NCBI GenBank assembly: GCA_947087645.1
Contig: CAMUDN010000005.1
Location: 1-64,000, forward strand
Direction: 5' to 3'
DNA: 64,000 nt
Origin: an uncultured Bulleidia sp.
GTDB taxonomy: Bacteria; Bacillota_I; Bacilli_A; Erysipelotrichales; Erysipelotrichaceae
Below, in pieces: positions 1-7,662 of the stretch (positions are counted from its first letter, which is position 1; each line of letters begins with the position of its first letter). The notes below the pieces were generated by a model, which made no database searches, was not told the origin of the DNA, and saw only the letters and a list, made by a program, of their open reading frames with translations. Position numbers and translations under genes: made by a program.

Positions 1-61
1 CGGCAGATCCTAGAATCATTGTTGATGCTAAGACTGTAGACAGTATCTTATTCTTTCTCAT
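1..61 (-). CDS. Partial secreted protein (N-terminus only)
   Basis: Twenty codons are visible on the minus strand before the window edge. They start at an ATG at 61 and read MRKNKILSTVL followed by a hydrophobic stretch, the shape of a signal peptide. An AGGAGG lies at 76-81, 14 bases upstream, which is rather far for a ribosome binding site. The gene is divergent from the two-component system that follows. Nothing can be said about its function because the mature protein lies outside the window. Confidence 0.6.
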   Translation of the reverse strand, partial: MRKNKILSTVLASTMILGSA

Positions 62-118
62 ATATATTCTCTATTCCTCCTGTATACAGATATAATTTTA
101 TTATATGAAAATATATAT

Positions 119-134
119 ATGCAAGTGTTTGCAT
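119..134. promoter_or_regulatory. Inverted repeat between divergent genes
   Basis: ATGCAA and TTGCAT are separated by GTGT between the divergent secreted-protein gene and the sensor kinase gene. It is the only clear dyad in this AT-rich intergenic region. It could be an operator, for example for the adjacent AraC-type response regulator. The arms are short, so chance is possible. Confidence 0.3.
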
Positions 135-186
135 AAAAAATATTATTATTTATTATTTTTCTCATTAAAATCACTATTAAATTTAA

Positions 187-195
187 TGATATAAT
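187..195 (+). promoter_or_regulatory. Extended -10 promoter for the kinase operon
   Basis: TGATATAAT is an extended -10 element (TGN then a perfect TATAAT at 190-195). There is no good -35 at the usual distance. Transcription would begin near 202, after the first in-frame ATG at 200. This supports translation from the ATG at 212 and implies a very short leader that starts almost at the ribosome binding site. Confidence 0.5.
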
Positions 196-211
196 AAGAA
201 TGGAGATTAAA

Positions 212-1789
212 ATGCGTTTTCAATATTACTTAAAAAAGCAAATTATTCGGATGGCTTTAATATCATTAAGTATTACTTTTTTACTTTTTTATCTTTTGGC
301 TTATTTTTTTAATCAATATTCACAAAAACAACGTTTATATCAAAATAATATAATGGTTGAAAAAAATCTTGATGATATTTATCAATCTTTCTCTGATTCC
401 ATAAATGAATTGCATAATATGCATAATTCATCTATTGAATCAATATATCCTTATTTCTATAAAATACGACGCCATTTTAATGTTAATCTTGATTTACTAA
501 TATATAATGCTAAAAATGAATTAATTTTTGGTAATTCTCAAGACTTGATCTATAATTTCAAACCATATTTATCTCTTCTTACACAGTATTTTAGTAAAAA
601 TAATAACTATTTTACAAATTTACGAATAAATAATGAAAATTTTCTCATTTATATAAACATTATCGGCAATAAAAAATACCTCTTCTTTCTATCTGAAAAT
701 GATATTAAAAGCTTATTACATAGTGACTTATCTTTAATTGTTACTGATAAATATCATCAAGTAATATATGCTAATCAATATGATTTTATTGATCATCTTA
801 ATTACTTTTCATTGCCTACGAAATCAAATTTTATTTTTGTTTCTAAAACAATTAAAGATAATTTTATATGTACTACTTATATACGTAAACAAAATTTACT
901 TGATATGAGTTATCTAGCAATCATTCTTATATTTACAGGTAGTTTTTTAACTTTATTTTTACATCTTTATTCAAAAAAAATATCAGCTAAATCTGTTTCA
1001 TCTTTAAATTTATTAATTACTGAAATGGAAAAAATCAAAAATAAAAAGTATGATTATATTCAATCAATCAATACTGATGATGAATTTGAAGATATAGCTA
1101 AAGAAATAAATAAATTATTAAAAAATGTTCACAGCTTAGATGAAAAAAATAATGAATTATCAGCTTTAAATAAAGAAATTGAAATGAAACAATTAGAATC
1201 TCAATTCAATCCACATTTTTTATATAATACTTTAGAAACAATTCGCTATTGTATTTATGTAGATAAACAACAAGCTGCTGACTTAATTCTTAAATTGACA
1301 AGTATTTTACGTTATTCAATAAATCACCAAGAAGAAATTGTACCTTTACAAAGAGATATTTCATATATTGAAAATTATCTGCAAATATGTAAAATACGTT
1401 TTCAAGATCGCTTTACTTATATGCTTAAAATACAAGAAGAATGTCGTAATATTCATATTCCTAAATTAATTTTACAACCTATTATTGAAAATAGTATTCG
1501 CCATAATTTTAAAACAAAATCTAAATTATCTATTTGGATTACTATGGAAGTTGTGAATAAACATTTAATAATTGAAGTTGAAGATGATGGTGACGGTATC
1601 AAAGCCGAAATGATGCATGAACTTAATCAACATAATATTAATTCTGTACATATCGGTTTAAACAATGTTTATCGTCGTTTACAATTACATTTTGATAAAA
1701 ATTTTCAATTTAATATTTACAGTCATATCGGTATTGGTACCAAAGTTTCCTTAAGTATTCCTATTTTAAAGGAGGTAAATAATGTATAA
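212..1789 (+). CDS. Sensor histidine kinase, YesM/LytS type
   Basis: Membrane sensor kinase of about 525 residues. An N-terminal transmembrane helix, an extracytoplasmic sensing region of roughly 200 residues and a second helix near residue 240 precede a HAMP-like linker. The His_kinase motif QFNPHFLYNT holds the phospho-accepting His (about residue 335). The ATP-binding N box (IIENSIRHN) and G boxes (EDDGDGI, HIGLNNVYRRL) follow. I chose the ATG at 212 because GGAG at 202-205 sits six bases before it; an in-frame ATG at 200 lies before the predicted transcript start. The gene overlaps the response regulator gene by 8 bases and stands directly before an ABC importer, so it probably senses that importer's substrate. 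Confidence 0.9.
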   Translation: MRFQYYLKKQIIRMALISLSITFLLFYLLAYFFNQYSQKQRLYQNNIMVEKNLDDIYQSFSDSINELHNMHNSSIESIYPYFYKIRRHFNVNLDLLIYNAKNELIFGNSQDLIYNFKPYLSLLTQYFSKNNNYFTNLRINNENFLIYINIIGNKKYLFFLSENDIKSLLHSDLSLIVTDKYHQVIYANQYDFIDHLNYFSLPTKSNFIFVSKTIKDNFICTTYIRKQNLLDMSYLAIILIFTGSFLTLFLHLYSKKISAKSVSSLNLLITEMEKIKNKKYDYIQSINTDDEFEDIAKEINKLLKNVHSLDEKNNELSALNKEIEMKQLESQFNPHFLYNTLETIRYCIYVDKQQAADLILKLTSILRYSINHQEEIVPLQRDISYIENYLQICKIRFQDRFTYMLKIQEECRNIHIPKLILQPIIENSIRHNFKTKSKLSIWITMEVVNKHLIIEVEDDGDGIKAEMMHELNQHNINSVHIGLNNVYRRLQLHFDKNFQFNIYSHIGIGTKVSLSIPILKEVNNV

Positions 1790-2531
1790 AGTACTGGTTG
1801 TAGAAGATGAATATTTAATTCGTAAAGGACTTTTATTTTCATTTGATTTCAATTTATTCCATGCGAGTGTTATTGCAGAAGCAGAAAATGGCAAAGATGG
1901 GCTTTTGAAAATACAAAATTTACATCCTGATATTGTCATCACTGATATTACCATGCCTTTCATGTCGGGCTTAGAAATGATTGAAAAAAGCCGTAGTGAA
2001 AACTATGAAGCCATTATTTTATCTGGTTACAATGAATTTGAATACGCTAAAAAAGCTCTTTCATTAGATGTTGTACATTATGTTTTAAAGCCAATCGATC
2101 ATGAAGAATTAAAATTAGCAATGCAAAAAGCAATCAAACGTTTAGAAGCAAAACAAGCTTTAAGTTTTATAAAAGAACAAAATAATTTATTAAAAGATTT
2201 TCATCCAAGTTCTTATTATAGTAAAACAATGGTTGAAATAATTGAGCAAAATTATGCTAAAAAATTACAAATGAATGATTGTGTAAATATATTAAATGTT
2301 TCATCAAGTCTTTTAAATCGTAAATTTAAAGAAGAAGTAGGCACTACTTTTAATGAGTATTTAAATCGATATCGTATTCAAAAAGCTATTGAACATATTA
2401 AAAATAATGATTTACCAATTTATAAAATAGCTGAAGTATGTGGTTTTAGTGACTATAAATATTTTAATCAAGTATTTCATAAATATTTAGGATGTAGCCC
2501 AAAAGACTATCTTAAATGTGTCGGATTTTAA
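1782..2531 (+). CDS. AraC-type response regulator, YesN-like
   Basis: Cytoplasmic response regulator of 249 residues. The receiver domain (1 to about 120) has the acidic pocket VVEDE, the phosphorylatable Asp55 in VITDITMPF and the conserved Lys in VLKPID. The C-terminal 100 residues form the double helix-turn-helix AraC domain, with RIQKAIEHIK and the signature FSDYKYFNQVFHKYLGCSP. It overlaps the kinase gene by 8 bases, with AAAGGAGG inside the kinase end, so the pair is translationally coupled. The adjacent importer is the expected target; no direct evidence of the binding site is visible. Confidence 0.92.
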   Translation: MYKVLVVEDEYLIRKGLLFSFDFNLFHASVIAEAENGKDGLLKIQNLHPDIVITDITMPFMSGLEMIEKSRSENYEAIILSGYNEFEYAKKALSLDVVHYVLKPIDHEELKLAMQKAIKRLEAKQALSFIKEQNNLLKDFHPSSYYSKTMVEIIEQNYAKKLQMNDCVNILNVSSSLLNRKFKEEVGTTFNEYLNRYRIQKAIEHIKNNDLPIYKIAEVCGFSDYKYFNQVFHKYLGCSPKDYLKCVGF

Positions 2532-2606
2532 CCATTTTAAATCTTTTTTATGATAGGCTAACTTTTTTATATTACTTATACTTAAATAAAGACAAGGGAG
2601 GAAAAT

Positions 2607-3641
2607 ATGAAAAAGTTTTTTAGTGTCTTAGTTACTTCAGCTTTATTATTAACTGGTTGTCAAGGTAAAGGAAATACAACTGAAAGTAGTAAAAAGGAAA
2701 ATACAAGTAAAAAATTAGTTGTTTATTCACCTAATTCTGAAGGATTAATGAATGCTGTTATTCCTTTATTTGAAAAAAAATATGATGTTAAAGTAGAAGT
2801 TATTCAAGCTGGAACCGGTGAATTAATGAAACGTATTGATTCAGAAAAAGATGATCCTTATGCAGATGTGATGTTTGGAGGTGCTCATTCACAATTTTTA
2901 TCACGTAAAAAATTATGGGAAAATTATACTGCCAAAGGTGATCAAAATTTACCAGCTGCTTATCAAAATAAATCGGGATTTACCACAAGTTATGTTTTAG
3001 ATGGTTCATTATTAATTGTTAATAAAGACTTAGGATCTAAATATAATATTCAAAGCTATGATGATTTATTAAAACCAGAATTAAAAGGTAAGATCGCAAT
3101 GGGTGATCCAGCTACTTCTTCTAGTGCTTTTGCACAATTAACAAATATCTTATTAGCTAAAGGCGGATATGAAGATAAAGGTGCTTGGGATTATGTTGCT
3201 AAATTAATTAAACAGCTTGATGGTAAAGTAGCTTCCGGTTCAAGTAATATTTACAAGAGTGTTGCTGATGGGGAAATGGTTGTCGGCTTAAGCTATGAAG
3301 ATCCTTGTGCTAAATTGGTCCGTGATGGAGCTAATGTACAACTTGTTTATCCAAAAGAAGGTGCTGTTTATTTACCGGCAACTGCTGGTATTATTAAAAA
3401 TGCTAAAAATATGGATAACGCTAAAAAATTTATTGATTTCTTAGTTTCCCAAGAAGTTCAAGATATTTTTGGTACCCAATTAACTAATCGTCCAGCTTTA
3501 GCATCTGCTAAAACAGCAACTTATATGAAACCAATTAAAGATATTAAAACAATTAATGAAGATCGTGAATATGTCAATTCACATAAAGATCAAATATCTA
3601 AGAAATATACTGACTTATTTGCATCTTTACAAAAGAAGTAG
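2607..3641 (+). CDS. ABC substrate-binding lipoprotein, Fbp/Afu family
   Basis: Lipid-anchored binding protein of 344 residues. The signal peptide ends at lipobox LLTGC (Cys18), and the mature chain has the extracellular solute-binding fold of the ferric/phosphosugar family. FbpA-type iron binders use two adjacent tyrosines; no Tyr-Tyr pair occurs anywhere in this protein, and the corresponding region reads GLSYEDPCAK. That makes ferric iron a doubtful substrate and leaves phosphorylated sugars or related anions open. It heads a tight operon with the ATPase (6 bases) and permease (3 bases). GGGAGG precedes the ATG. Confidence 0.85.
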   Translation: MKKFFSVLVTSALLLTGCQGKGNTTESSKKENTSKKLVVYSPNSEGLMNAVIPLFEKKYDVKVEVIQAGTGELMKRIDSEKDDPYADVMFGGAHSQFLSRKKLWENYTAKGDQNLPAAYQNKSGFTTSYVLDGSLLIVNKDLGSKYNIQSYDDLLKPELKGKIAMGDPATSSSAFAQLTNILLAKGGYEDKGAWDYVAKLIKQLDGKVASGSSNIYKSVADGEMVVGLSYEDPCAKLVRDGANVQLVYPKEGAVYLPATAGIIKNAKNMDNAKKFIDFLVSQEVQDIFGTQLTNRPALASAKTATYMKPIKDIKTINEDREYVNSHKDQISKKYTDLFASLQKK

Positions 3642-3647
3642 GTAAAT

Positions 3648-4727
3648 ATGAGTGTCAAGATTAAAATTCAACATGCCCTTAAAAAATATGGTGATCATAT
3701 CGTCATAAAGGATCTTAATCTAGATATCAAGGAGGGTGAATTTTTCACCCTCCTTGGACCATCTGGATGTGGTAAAACAACTTTATTACGTATGATTGCC
3801 GGTTTTAATAGTATTGAAGGTGGCGACTTTTACTTTAATGAAAAAAGAATAAATGATGTTGATCCAGGTTCACGAAATATTGGTATGGTTTTTCAAAACT
3901 ACGCTATCTTTCCACATCTATCTGTAAAAGATAATGTAGCATTTGGTTTAACAAATCGTAAAATAGATCAAGATACAAGAAATAAAAAAACTGATGAATT
4001 TTTAAAGCTAATGCAAATAGATGAATTTAAAAATCGCATGCCAGATAAATTATCTGGTGGTCAACAACAGCGTGTAGCTTTAGCTAGAGCATTAGTTATT
4101 CAACCAGATGTTCTTTTAATGGATGAACCTTTAAGTAATTTAGATGCTAAATTAAGAATTGAAATGCGTTCAGTAATTAAAGAAATTCAGCATCAAGTTG
4201 GTATTACATCCGTATATGTTACTCATGATCAAGAAGAAGCCATGGCTATTTCTGATCGTATTGCAGTTATGAATAAAGGATCTATTCAACAAATTGGTAG
4301 TCCAAAGATGTTATATCAAAGACCAACTAATTTATTTGTAGCAACCTTTATCGGTTATACAAATATCTTAAAATCAACTTTAGATTTTAAAGATGATCAA
4401 TGTTGCATCAAAATAGGTAATGCTCTTATCCCAATCAAAAATATCAAAACAAAAGAAAAACAAAACGTTCTTGTTTCTATTCGTCCAGAAGAATTCTATT
4501 TAAGTGATAATGGCTGTATTGAAGGAATTATTGAATCAAGTATTTTTCTTGGCTTAAATACACATTATAAAGTACATTTAAATGGACTTGATCAATCTAT
4601 CGAATTAATTCAAGAATCATCAATTGATAATATTATACCGGATGGAACAAAAATTAATTTAAATATTAAAACAGATAAAATAAATGTATTTACTGCTGAT
4701 GGAGAACAAAGTCTAACAAAGGATTAA
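3648..4727 (+). CDS. ABC importer ATPase, FbpC/PotA type
   Basis: ATP-binding subunit of 359 residues that energises the adjacent permease. It has Walker A GPSGCGKTTLL, Q-loop VFQNYAIFP, signature LSGGQQQRVALARAL, Walker B VLLMDEPLSNLD and the switch His in YVTHDQEEA. A C-terminal TOBE-type domain follows (about 240-355), typical of CUT1/iron/polyamine importers. It lies 6 bases after the binding-protein gene and ends 3 bases before the permease gene. A perfect inverted repeat sits in its early coding sequence (3728-3756). Confidence 0.92.
   Translation: MSVKIKIQHALKKYGDHIVIKDLNLDIKEGEFFTLLGPSGCGKTTLLRMIAGFNSIEGGDFYFNEKRINDVDPGSRNIGMVFQNYAIFPHLSVKDNVAFGLTNRKIDQDTRNKKTDEFLKLMQIDEFKNRMPDKLSGGQQQRVALARALVIQPDVLLMDEPLSNLDAKLRIEMRSVIKEIQHQVGITSVYVTHDQEEAMAISDRIAVMNKGSIQQIGSPKMLYQRPTNLFVATFIGYTNILKSTLDFKDDQCCIKIGNALIPIKNIKTKEKQNVLVSIRPEEFYLSDNGCIEGIIESSIFLGLNTHYKVHLNGLDQSIELIQESSIDNIIPDGTKINLNIKTDKINVFTADGEQSLTKD
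3728..3756 (+). repeat. Perfect inverted repeat inside the ATPase gene
   Basis: CAAGGAGGGTGAA and its exact complement TTCACCCTCCTTG are separated by TTT, giving a 13-base-pair stem with a 3-base loop in the mRNA about 80 bases into the coding sequence. It is GC-rich against an AT-rich background and buries an AGGAGG. It encodes residues just before Walker A, so the protein sequence partly constrains it. No U-tract follows, so it is not a terminator. It could be an RNA-processing or stability element that sets the ratio of binding protein to transporter. Confidence 0.7.
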
Positions 4728-4730
4728 TAT

Positions 4731-6383
4731 ATGAAAAATAATCATCATTTTAAATTAGATATTTGGGGATTGATTACTTTAGGACTAATTGCTTCCTACC
4801 TCATTTTTTTAATCTTTCCCCTTTCCATGGTTTTATATCAAGCAGTCATTAACAAAAATACAAATAATTTAACTTTATCTTATTTCATTAAATTTTTCAG
4901 TCAACCTTATTATTTAGATACTTTAATTAATTCATTTAAAATTGGTATTTGTACAACTATACTTTGTTTAGTTATTGGTACACCATTAGCTTATTTCTTG
5001 TCTATTTACCAAATTAAAGGAAAAAAAATACTACAAATATTAATTATTATTGCTAGTATGTCAGCACCATTTATCGGTGCCTATTCTTGGATATTATTGC
5101 TAGGAAGAAATGGTGTCTTTACACATTTATTTAATAATATCGGTTTAAAAGTTCCTAATATTTATGGATTTATCGGAATTTTACTAGTCTTAACATGTCA
5201 ATTATTCCCGCTTATTTTCTTATACATAAATGGTGCTCTTAAAAACATTGATAATTCTTTATTAGAAGCAAGTCAATCAATGAATATTAAAGGATATAAA
5301 TTATTCTTCAAAATTATTATTCCATTAATTATGCCAACTATGTTAGCCGGTGGATTATTAGTTTTCATGCGAGCTATATCCGACTTTGGTACACCAATGT
5401 TGATTGGTGAAGGATATCGTACATTTCCCGTTTTAATATTTACCCAGTTTATGTCTGAGGTATCAGGTGATGATGGGTTTGCTTCATCAATTGCTATTGT
5501 TGCCATCGTTATTACAGCAATTATCTTTTTAATTCAAAAATTTGCATCGAACAAATTTTCATTTACAATCAATGCTTTACACCCCATCGAAACTAAGCCT
5601 TTGTTTGGTATTAAAAAAATTATGATTCATTTTTATTGCTACTTTATTGTTGCAATTGCTATCTTACCTCAGTTATATGTTATATTTAGCTCTTTTAAAA
5701 ATACAAAAGGACTTTTATTTACAACGGGTTATTCTTTGATGAGCTATCAACAAGCGTTATCAAGATTATCAAATACTATTGTAAATACTTTATTAATACC
5801 AGGTGTAGCTCTTATTAGTATTGTTATTTTAGCTGTTTTAATTGCTTATTTAGTTGTGCGACGTAAAAATCATGTAACTAATTCTGTGGATATTATGTCA
5901 ATGATTCCTTATATTATTCCTGGTTCAGTTATGGGTATTGCTTTTAAAATAAGTTTTAATTCAAATACTTTAGCTATTAGTGGCTTTGCACTGATGGTTA
6001 TTGCTTTAGTCTTAAGAAGAATACCATATACTATTCGTTCAAGTGTTGCTATTTTACAACAAATTCCAATGTCAATTGAAGAAGCAAGTATTTCTTTAGG
6101 AACTTCTAAATTAAAAACATTCTTTAAAATTACAATGCCGATGATGGCAAATGGTGTTATTGCTGGAGCTATCCTATCATGGGTTACTTTAATTAGTGAA
6201 TTATCGACCGCAATTATCCTTTATACTGGTAAAACGAAAACATTAACAGTTGCTATTTATACCGAAGTATTACGAGGTAATTATGGTATTGCAGCCGCCC
6301 TAAGTACTATATTAACTATTATGACTATCATTTCACTTATCATTTTTAATCAATTTTCAAAAGGAAAAGATATCAGTATCTAA
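4731..6383 (+). CDS. Fused ABC importer permease, FbpB type
   Basis: Integral membrane protein of 550 residues with about twelve helices in two homologous halves, each with an ABC-permease (BPD_transp_1) coupling loop: EASQSMNIKGYKLFFKII in the first and EASISLGTSKLKTFFKIT in the second. Such fused permeases occur in the ferric/AfuB/PhnU-like family, where one chain serves as both transmembrane subunits. It completes the binding protein-ATPase-permease operon and is followed by a strong terminator. Confidence 0.9.
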   Translation: MKNNHHFKLDIWGLITLGLIASYLIFLIFPLSMVLYQAVINKNTNNLTLSYFIKFFSQPYYLDTLINSFKIGICTTILCLVIGTPLAYFLSIYQIKGKKILQILIIIASMSAPFIGAYSWILLLGRNGVFTHLFNNIGLKVPNIYGFIGILLVLTCQLFPLIFLYINGALKNIDNSLLEASQSMNIKGYKLFFKIIIPLIMPTMLAGGLLVFMRAISDFGTPMLIGEGYRTFPVLIFTQFMSEVSGDDGFASSIAIVAIVITAIIFLIQKFASNKFSFTINALHPIETKPLFGIKKIMIHFYCYFIVAIAILPQLYVIFSSFKNTKGLLFTTGYSLMSYQQALSRLSNTIVNTLLIPGVALISIVILAVLIAYLVVRRKNHVTNSVDIMSMIPYIIPGSVMGIAFKISFNSNTLAISGFALMVIALVLRRIPYTIRSSVAILQQIPMSIEEASISLGTSKLKTFFKITMPMMANGVIAGAILSWVTLISELSTAIILYTGKTKTLTVAIYTEVLRGNYGIAAALSTILTIMTIISLIIFNQFSKGKDISI

Positions 6384-6391
6384 TATACTCA

Positions 6392-6427
6392 AAAAGCAAT
6401 ATAAGCTTTCTTACTTATATTGCTTTT
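6392..6427. terminator. Bidirectional intrinsic terminator
   Basis: A perfect 14-base stem (AAAAGCAATATAAG / CTTATATTGCTTTT) with an 8-base loop lies between the plus-strand permease gene and the convergent small minus-strand gene. U-runs are present in both directions. Confidence 0.9.
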
Positions 6428-6438
6428 AATATTTTCAA

Positions 6439-6648
6439 TTATTTATTATGATTTATTTTTCTCTTTTTTATAAAAAAACTTATTCCTATGCAAATTGCGA
6501 CTTCTAAAAGTACAACTATCCACAAATAATAATTAATATGAGATATTATTTCCTTTTTAAAAATAAACTCTTTTAATAATAAAACAGTTAAAAATAAAAC
6601 TATTTCTATGATATATATTTTTTTATTTTTCTTAATATTGTTTAACAT
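6439..6648 (-). CDS. Small two-helix membrane protein, unknown
   Basis: A 69-residue protein with a Lys-rich start (MLNNIKKNKK), a hydrophobic helix, a short charged loop (KEFIFKKEI), a second helix and a Lys/Arg-rich tail (FFIKKRKINHNK). I do not recognise the family. Coding is supported by a near-consensus promoter 21-49 bases upstream and by the terminator just downstream, so it looks like a separate short transcript. The ribosome binding site is weak (TAGGA). It lies beside a decayed secreted-protein gene and another tiny membrane protein on the same strand. Confidence 0.55.
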   Translation of the reverse strand: MLNNIKKNKKIYIIEIVLFLTVLLLKEFIFKKEIISHINYYLWIVVLLEVAICIGISFFIKKRKINHNK

Positions 6649-6668
6649 TATTAGGTATTCCTAACAAA

Positions 6669-6697
6669 AATATATAACTATACCTTTCAAATGTCAA
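6669..6697 (-). promoter_or_regulatory. Near-consensus promoter for the 69-residue protein
   Basis: On the minus strand TTGACA (6692-6697) and TATATT (6669-6674) are separated by exactly 17 bases. This is one of the best sigma-A promoters in the window and points at the gene ending at 6439. Confidence 0.75.
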
Positions 6698-6700
6698 TAA

Positions 6701-6728
6701 TTAAAGAGGAGTTAAAACTCCTCTTTAA
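6701..6728 (-). terminator. Terminator-like hairpin after the pseudogene
   Basis: TTAAAGAGGAG and CTCCTCTTTAA form an 11-base stem around TTAAAA, about 30 bases after the remnant of the decayed gene on the minus strand. The U-tract is weak. The hairpin immediately precedes the -35 of the next promoter. Confidence 0.6.
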
Positions 6729-6757
6729 GATTATAAAGAATAATTATATATGTTTAT

Positions 6758-7248
6758 CTATGAAAGAGATAATCGTGCATAAGGCATTCCCTTCATACCT
6801 ACATAAAGTCTTAAATAGACTGTTGATGCTGCATAATTACCTACTGCAGAACTTTCAAAGTATAAATCTGCTTCAGCTGGTCGATTATCACTTGCTTGAC
6901 CATTTTGAATCCATTAGCAATTGAACGAGGCTAAATAGTTAAATGATTTATTGAGCCATCAGGATAAATATATGTTGCTTCATACTTATCTTTACTTATT
7001 ACTTCAAAAGTAGGTGCTAAATTATTATACTTAGGATTCATCGAATCTAAAACACCACCTTTTTCTACTTTGGCAAGTAATTTATTAGCTGTCTCTTTAG
7101 AAACTCCCATTGCCTCAATCTTAGCCATTAATTTATCATTTTCATTAGAAGAAGTATTATCAGCATAAACAGTAATCATACTAGATGAATTAAAAAACGA
7201 CACTGCTAAAAACATGAAACTCAAAAATAAAGCTAATAATTTTTTCGT
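6758..7248 (-). pseudogene. Decayed secreted-protein gene
   Basis: Three lesions are visible. A good GGGAGG (7254-7259) is followed at the right distance by ACG instead of ATG (7246-7248), and from that codon a normal signal peptide reads TKKLLALFLSFMFLAVSFF. The frame continues through a soluble segment (MAKIEAMGVSKETANKLLAK, then IYPDGSINHLTI) to an in-frame TAG at 6931. A short distance on, another frame carries a plausible C-terminal segment (NGQASDNRPAEADLYFE, then STVYLRLYVGMKG) ending at 6758. This fits loss of the middle of a secreted protein with a YPDGS-type segment. A TTG at 7224 could allow residual translation. It follows the 45-residue membrane protein gene by 15 bases. Confidence 0.75.
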
Positions 7249-7263
7249 TTTTTCCTCCCTTTA

Positions 7264-7401
7264 TTAACTTTTTTTAGAAATTAACTTAATTAAATAAATG
7301 ATTCCTAACACCATAAAAATAACGCCAAGTACCATCAAAACTATGGTTAATACTCTGATCGCTAAGCCCATAGATGTTACCAACATGAAAGCATTTTCCA
7401 T
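7264..7401 (-). CDS. 45-residue membrane protein, unknown
   Basis: A short open frame with a strong AAGGAG before the ATG. The product begins MENAFMLVTSMGLAIRVL, continues as one long hydrophobic helix and ends KLISKKS, so it is a single-span membrane peptide with a basic cytoplasmic end. It sits 15 bases upstream of the decayed secreted-protein gene, so the two probably formed an operon. I do not recognise a family. The AT-rich stretch upstream (7402-7601) shows no other gene, only weak -10-like sequences. Confidence 0.6.
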   Translation of the reverse strand: MENAFMLVTSMGLAIRVLTIVLMVLGVIFMVLGIIYLIKLISKKS

Positions 7402-7601
7402 TTTATATTCTCCTTTCTTAAAAATGAAATGAACTTAAATACCGGTTTTATACCTTGCAACATATATTTTCATATAACAAGTATTCCTTCCCTAGTTTCA
7501 TTATATATATACTAAATTATAAAATAAAAGATCTATTAATTAATATTTAAAAATGATATAATTAAACAGTTGAGAAATACTTTATATTTTTTATCGATCT
7601 A

Positions 7602-7643
7602 AAAAAAGATAAGATCATTATATTAATTGATCCTATCTTTTTT
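7602..7643 (-). terminator. Terminator of the uracil permease gene
   Basis: AAAAAAGAT-A-AGATCA pairs with TGATC-C-TATCTTTTTT across an AT-rich loop, about 20 bases after the permease stop codon. A U-run follows on the minus strand. Confidence 0.8.
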
Positions 7644-7662
7644 ATTATAAATTTAACTATAT

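Noticed and set aside
6691..6924. 77-codon plus-strand frame
   Set aside because: It lies over the C-terminal remnant of the decayed minus-strand gene, starts inside a terminator hairpin, and its composition is not protein-like.
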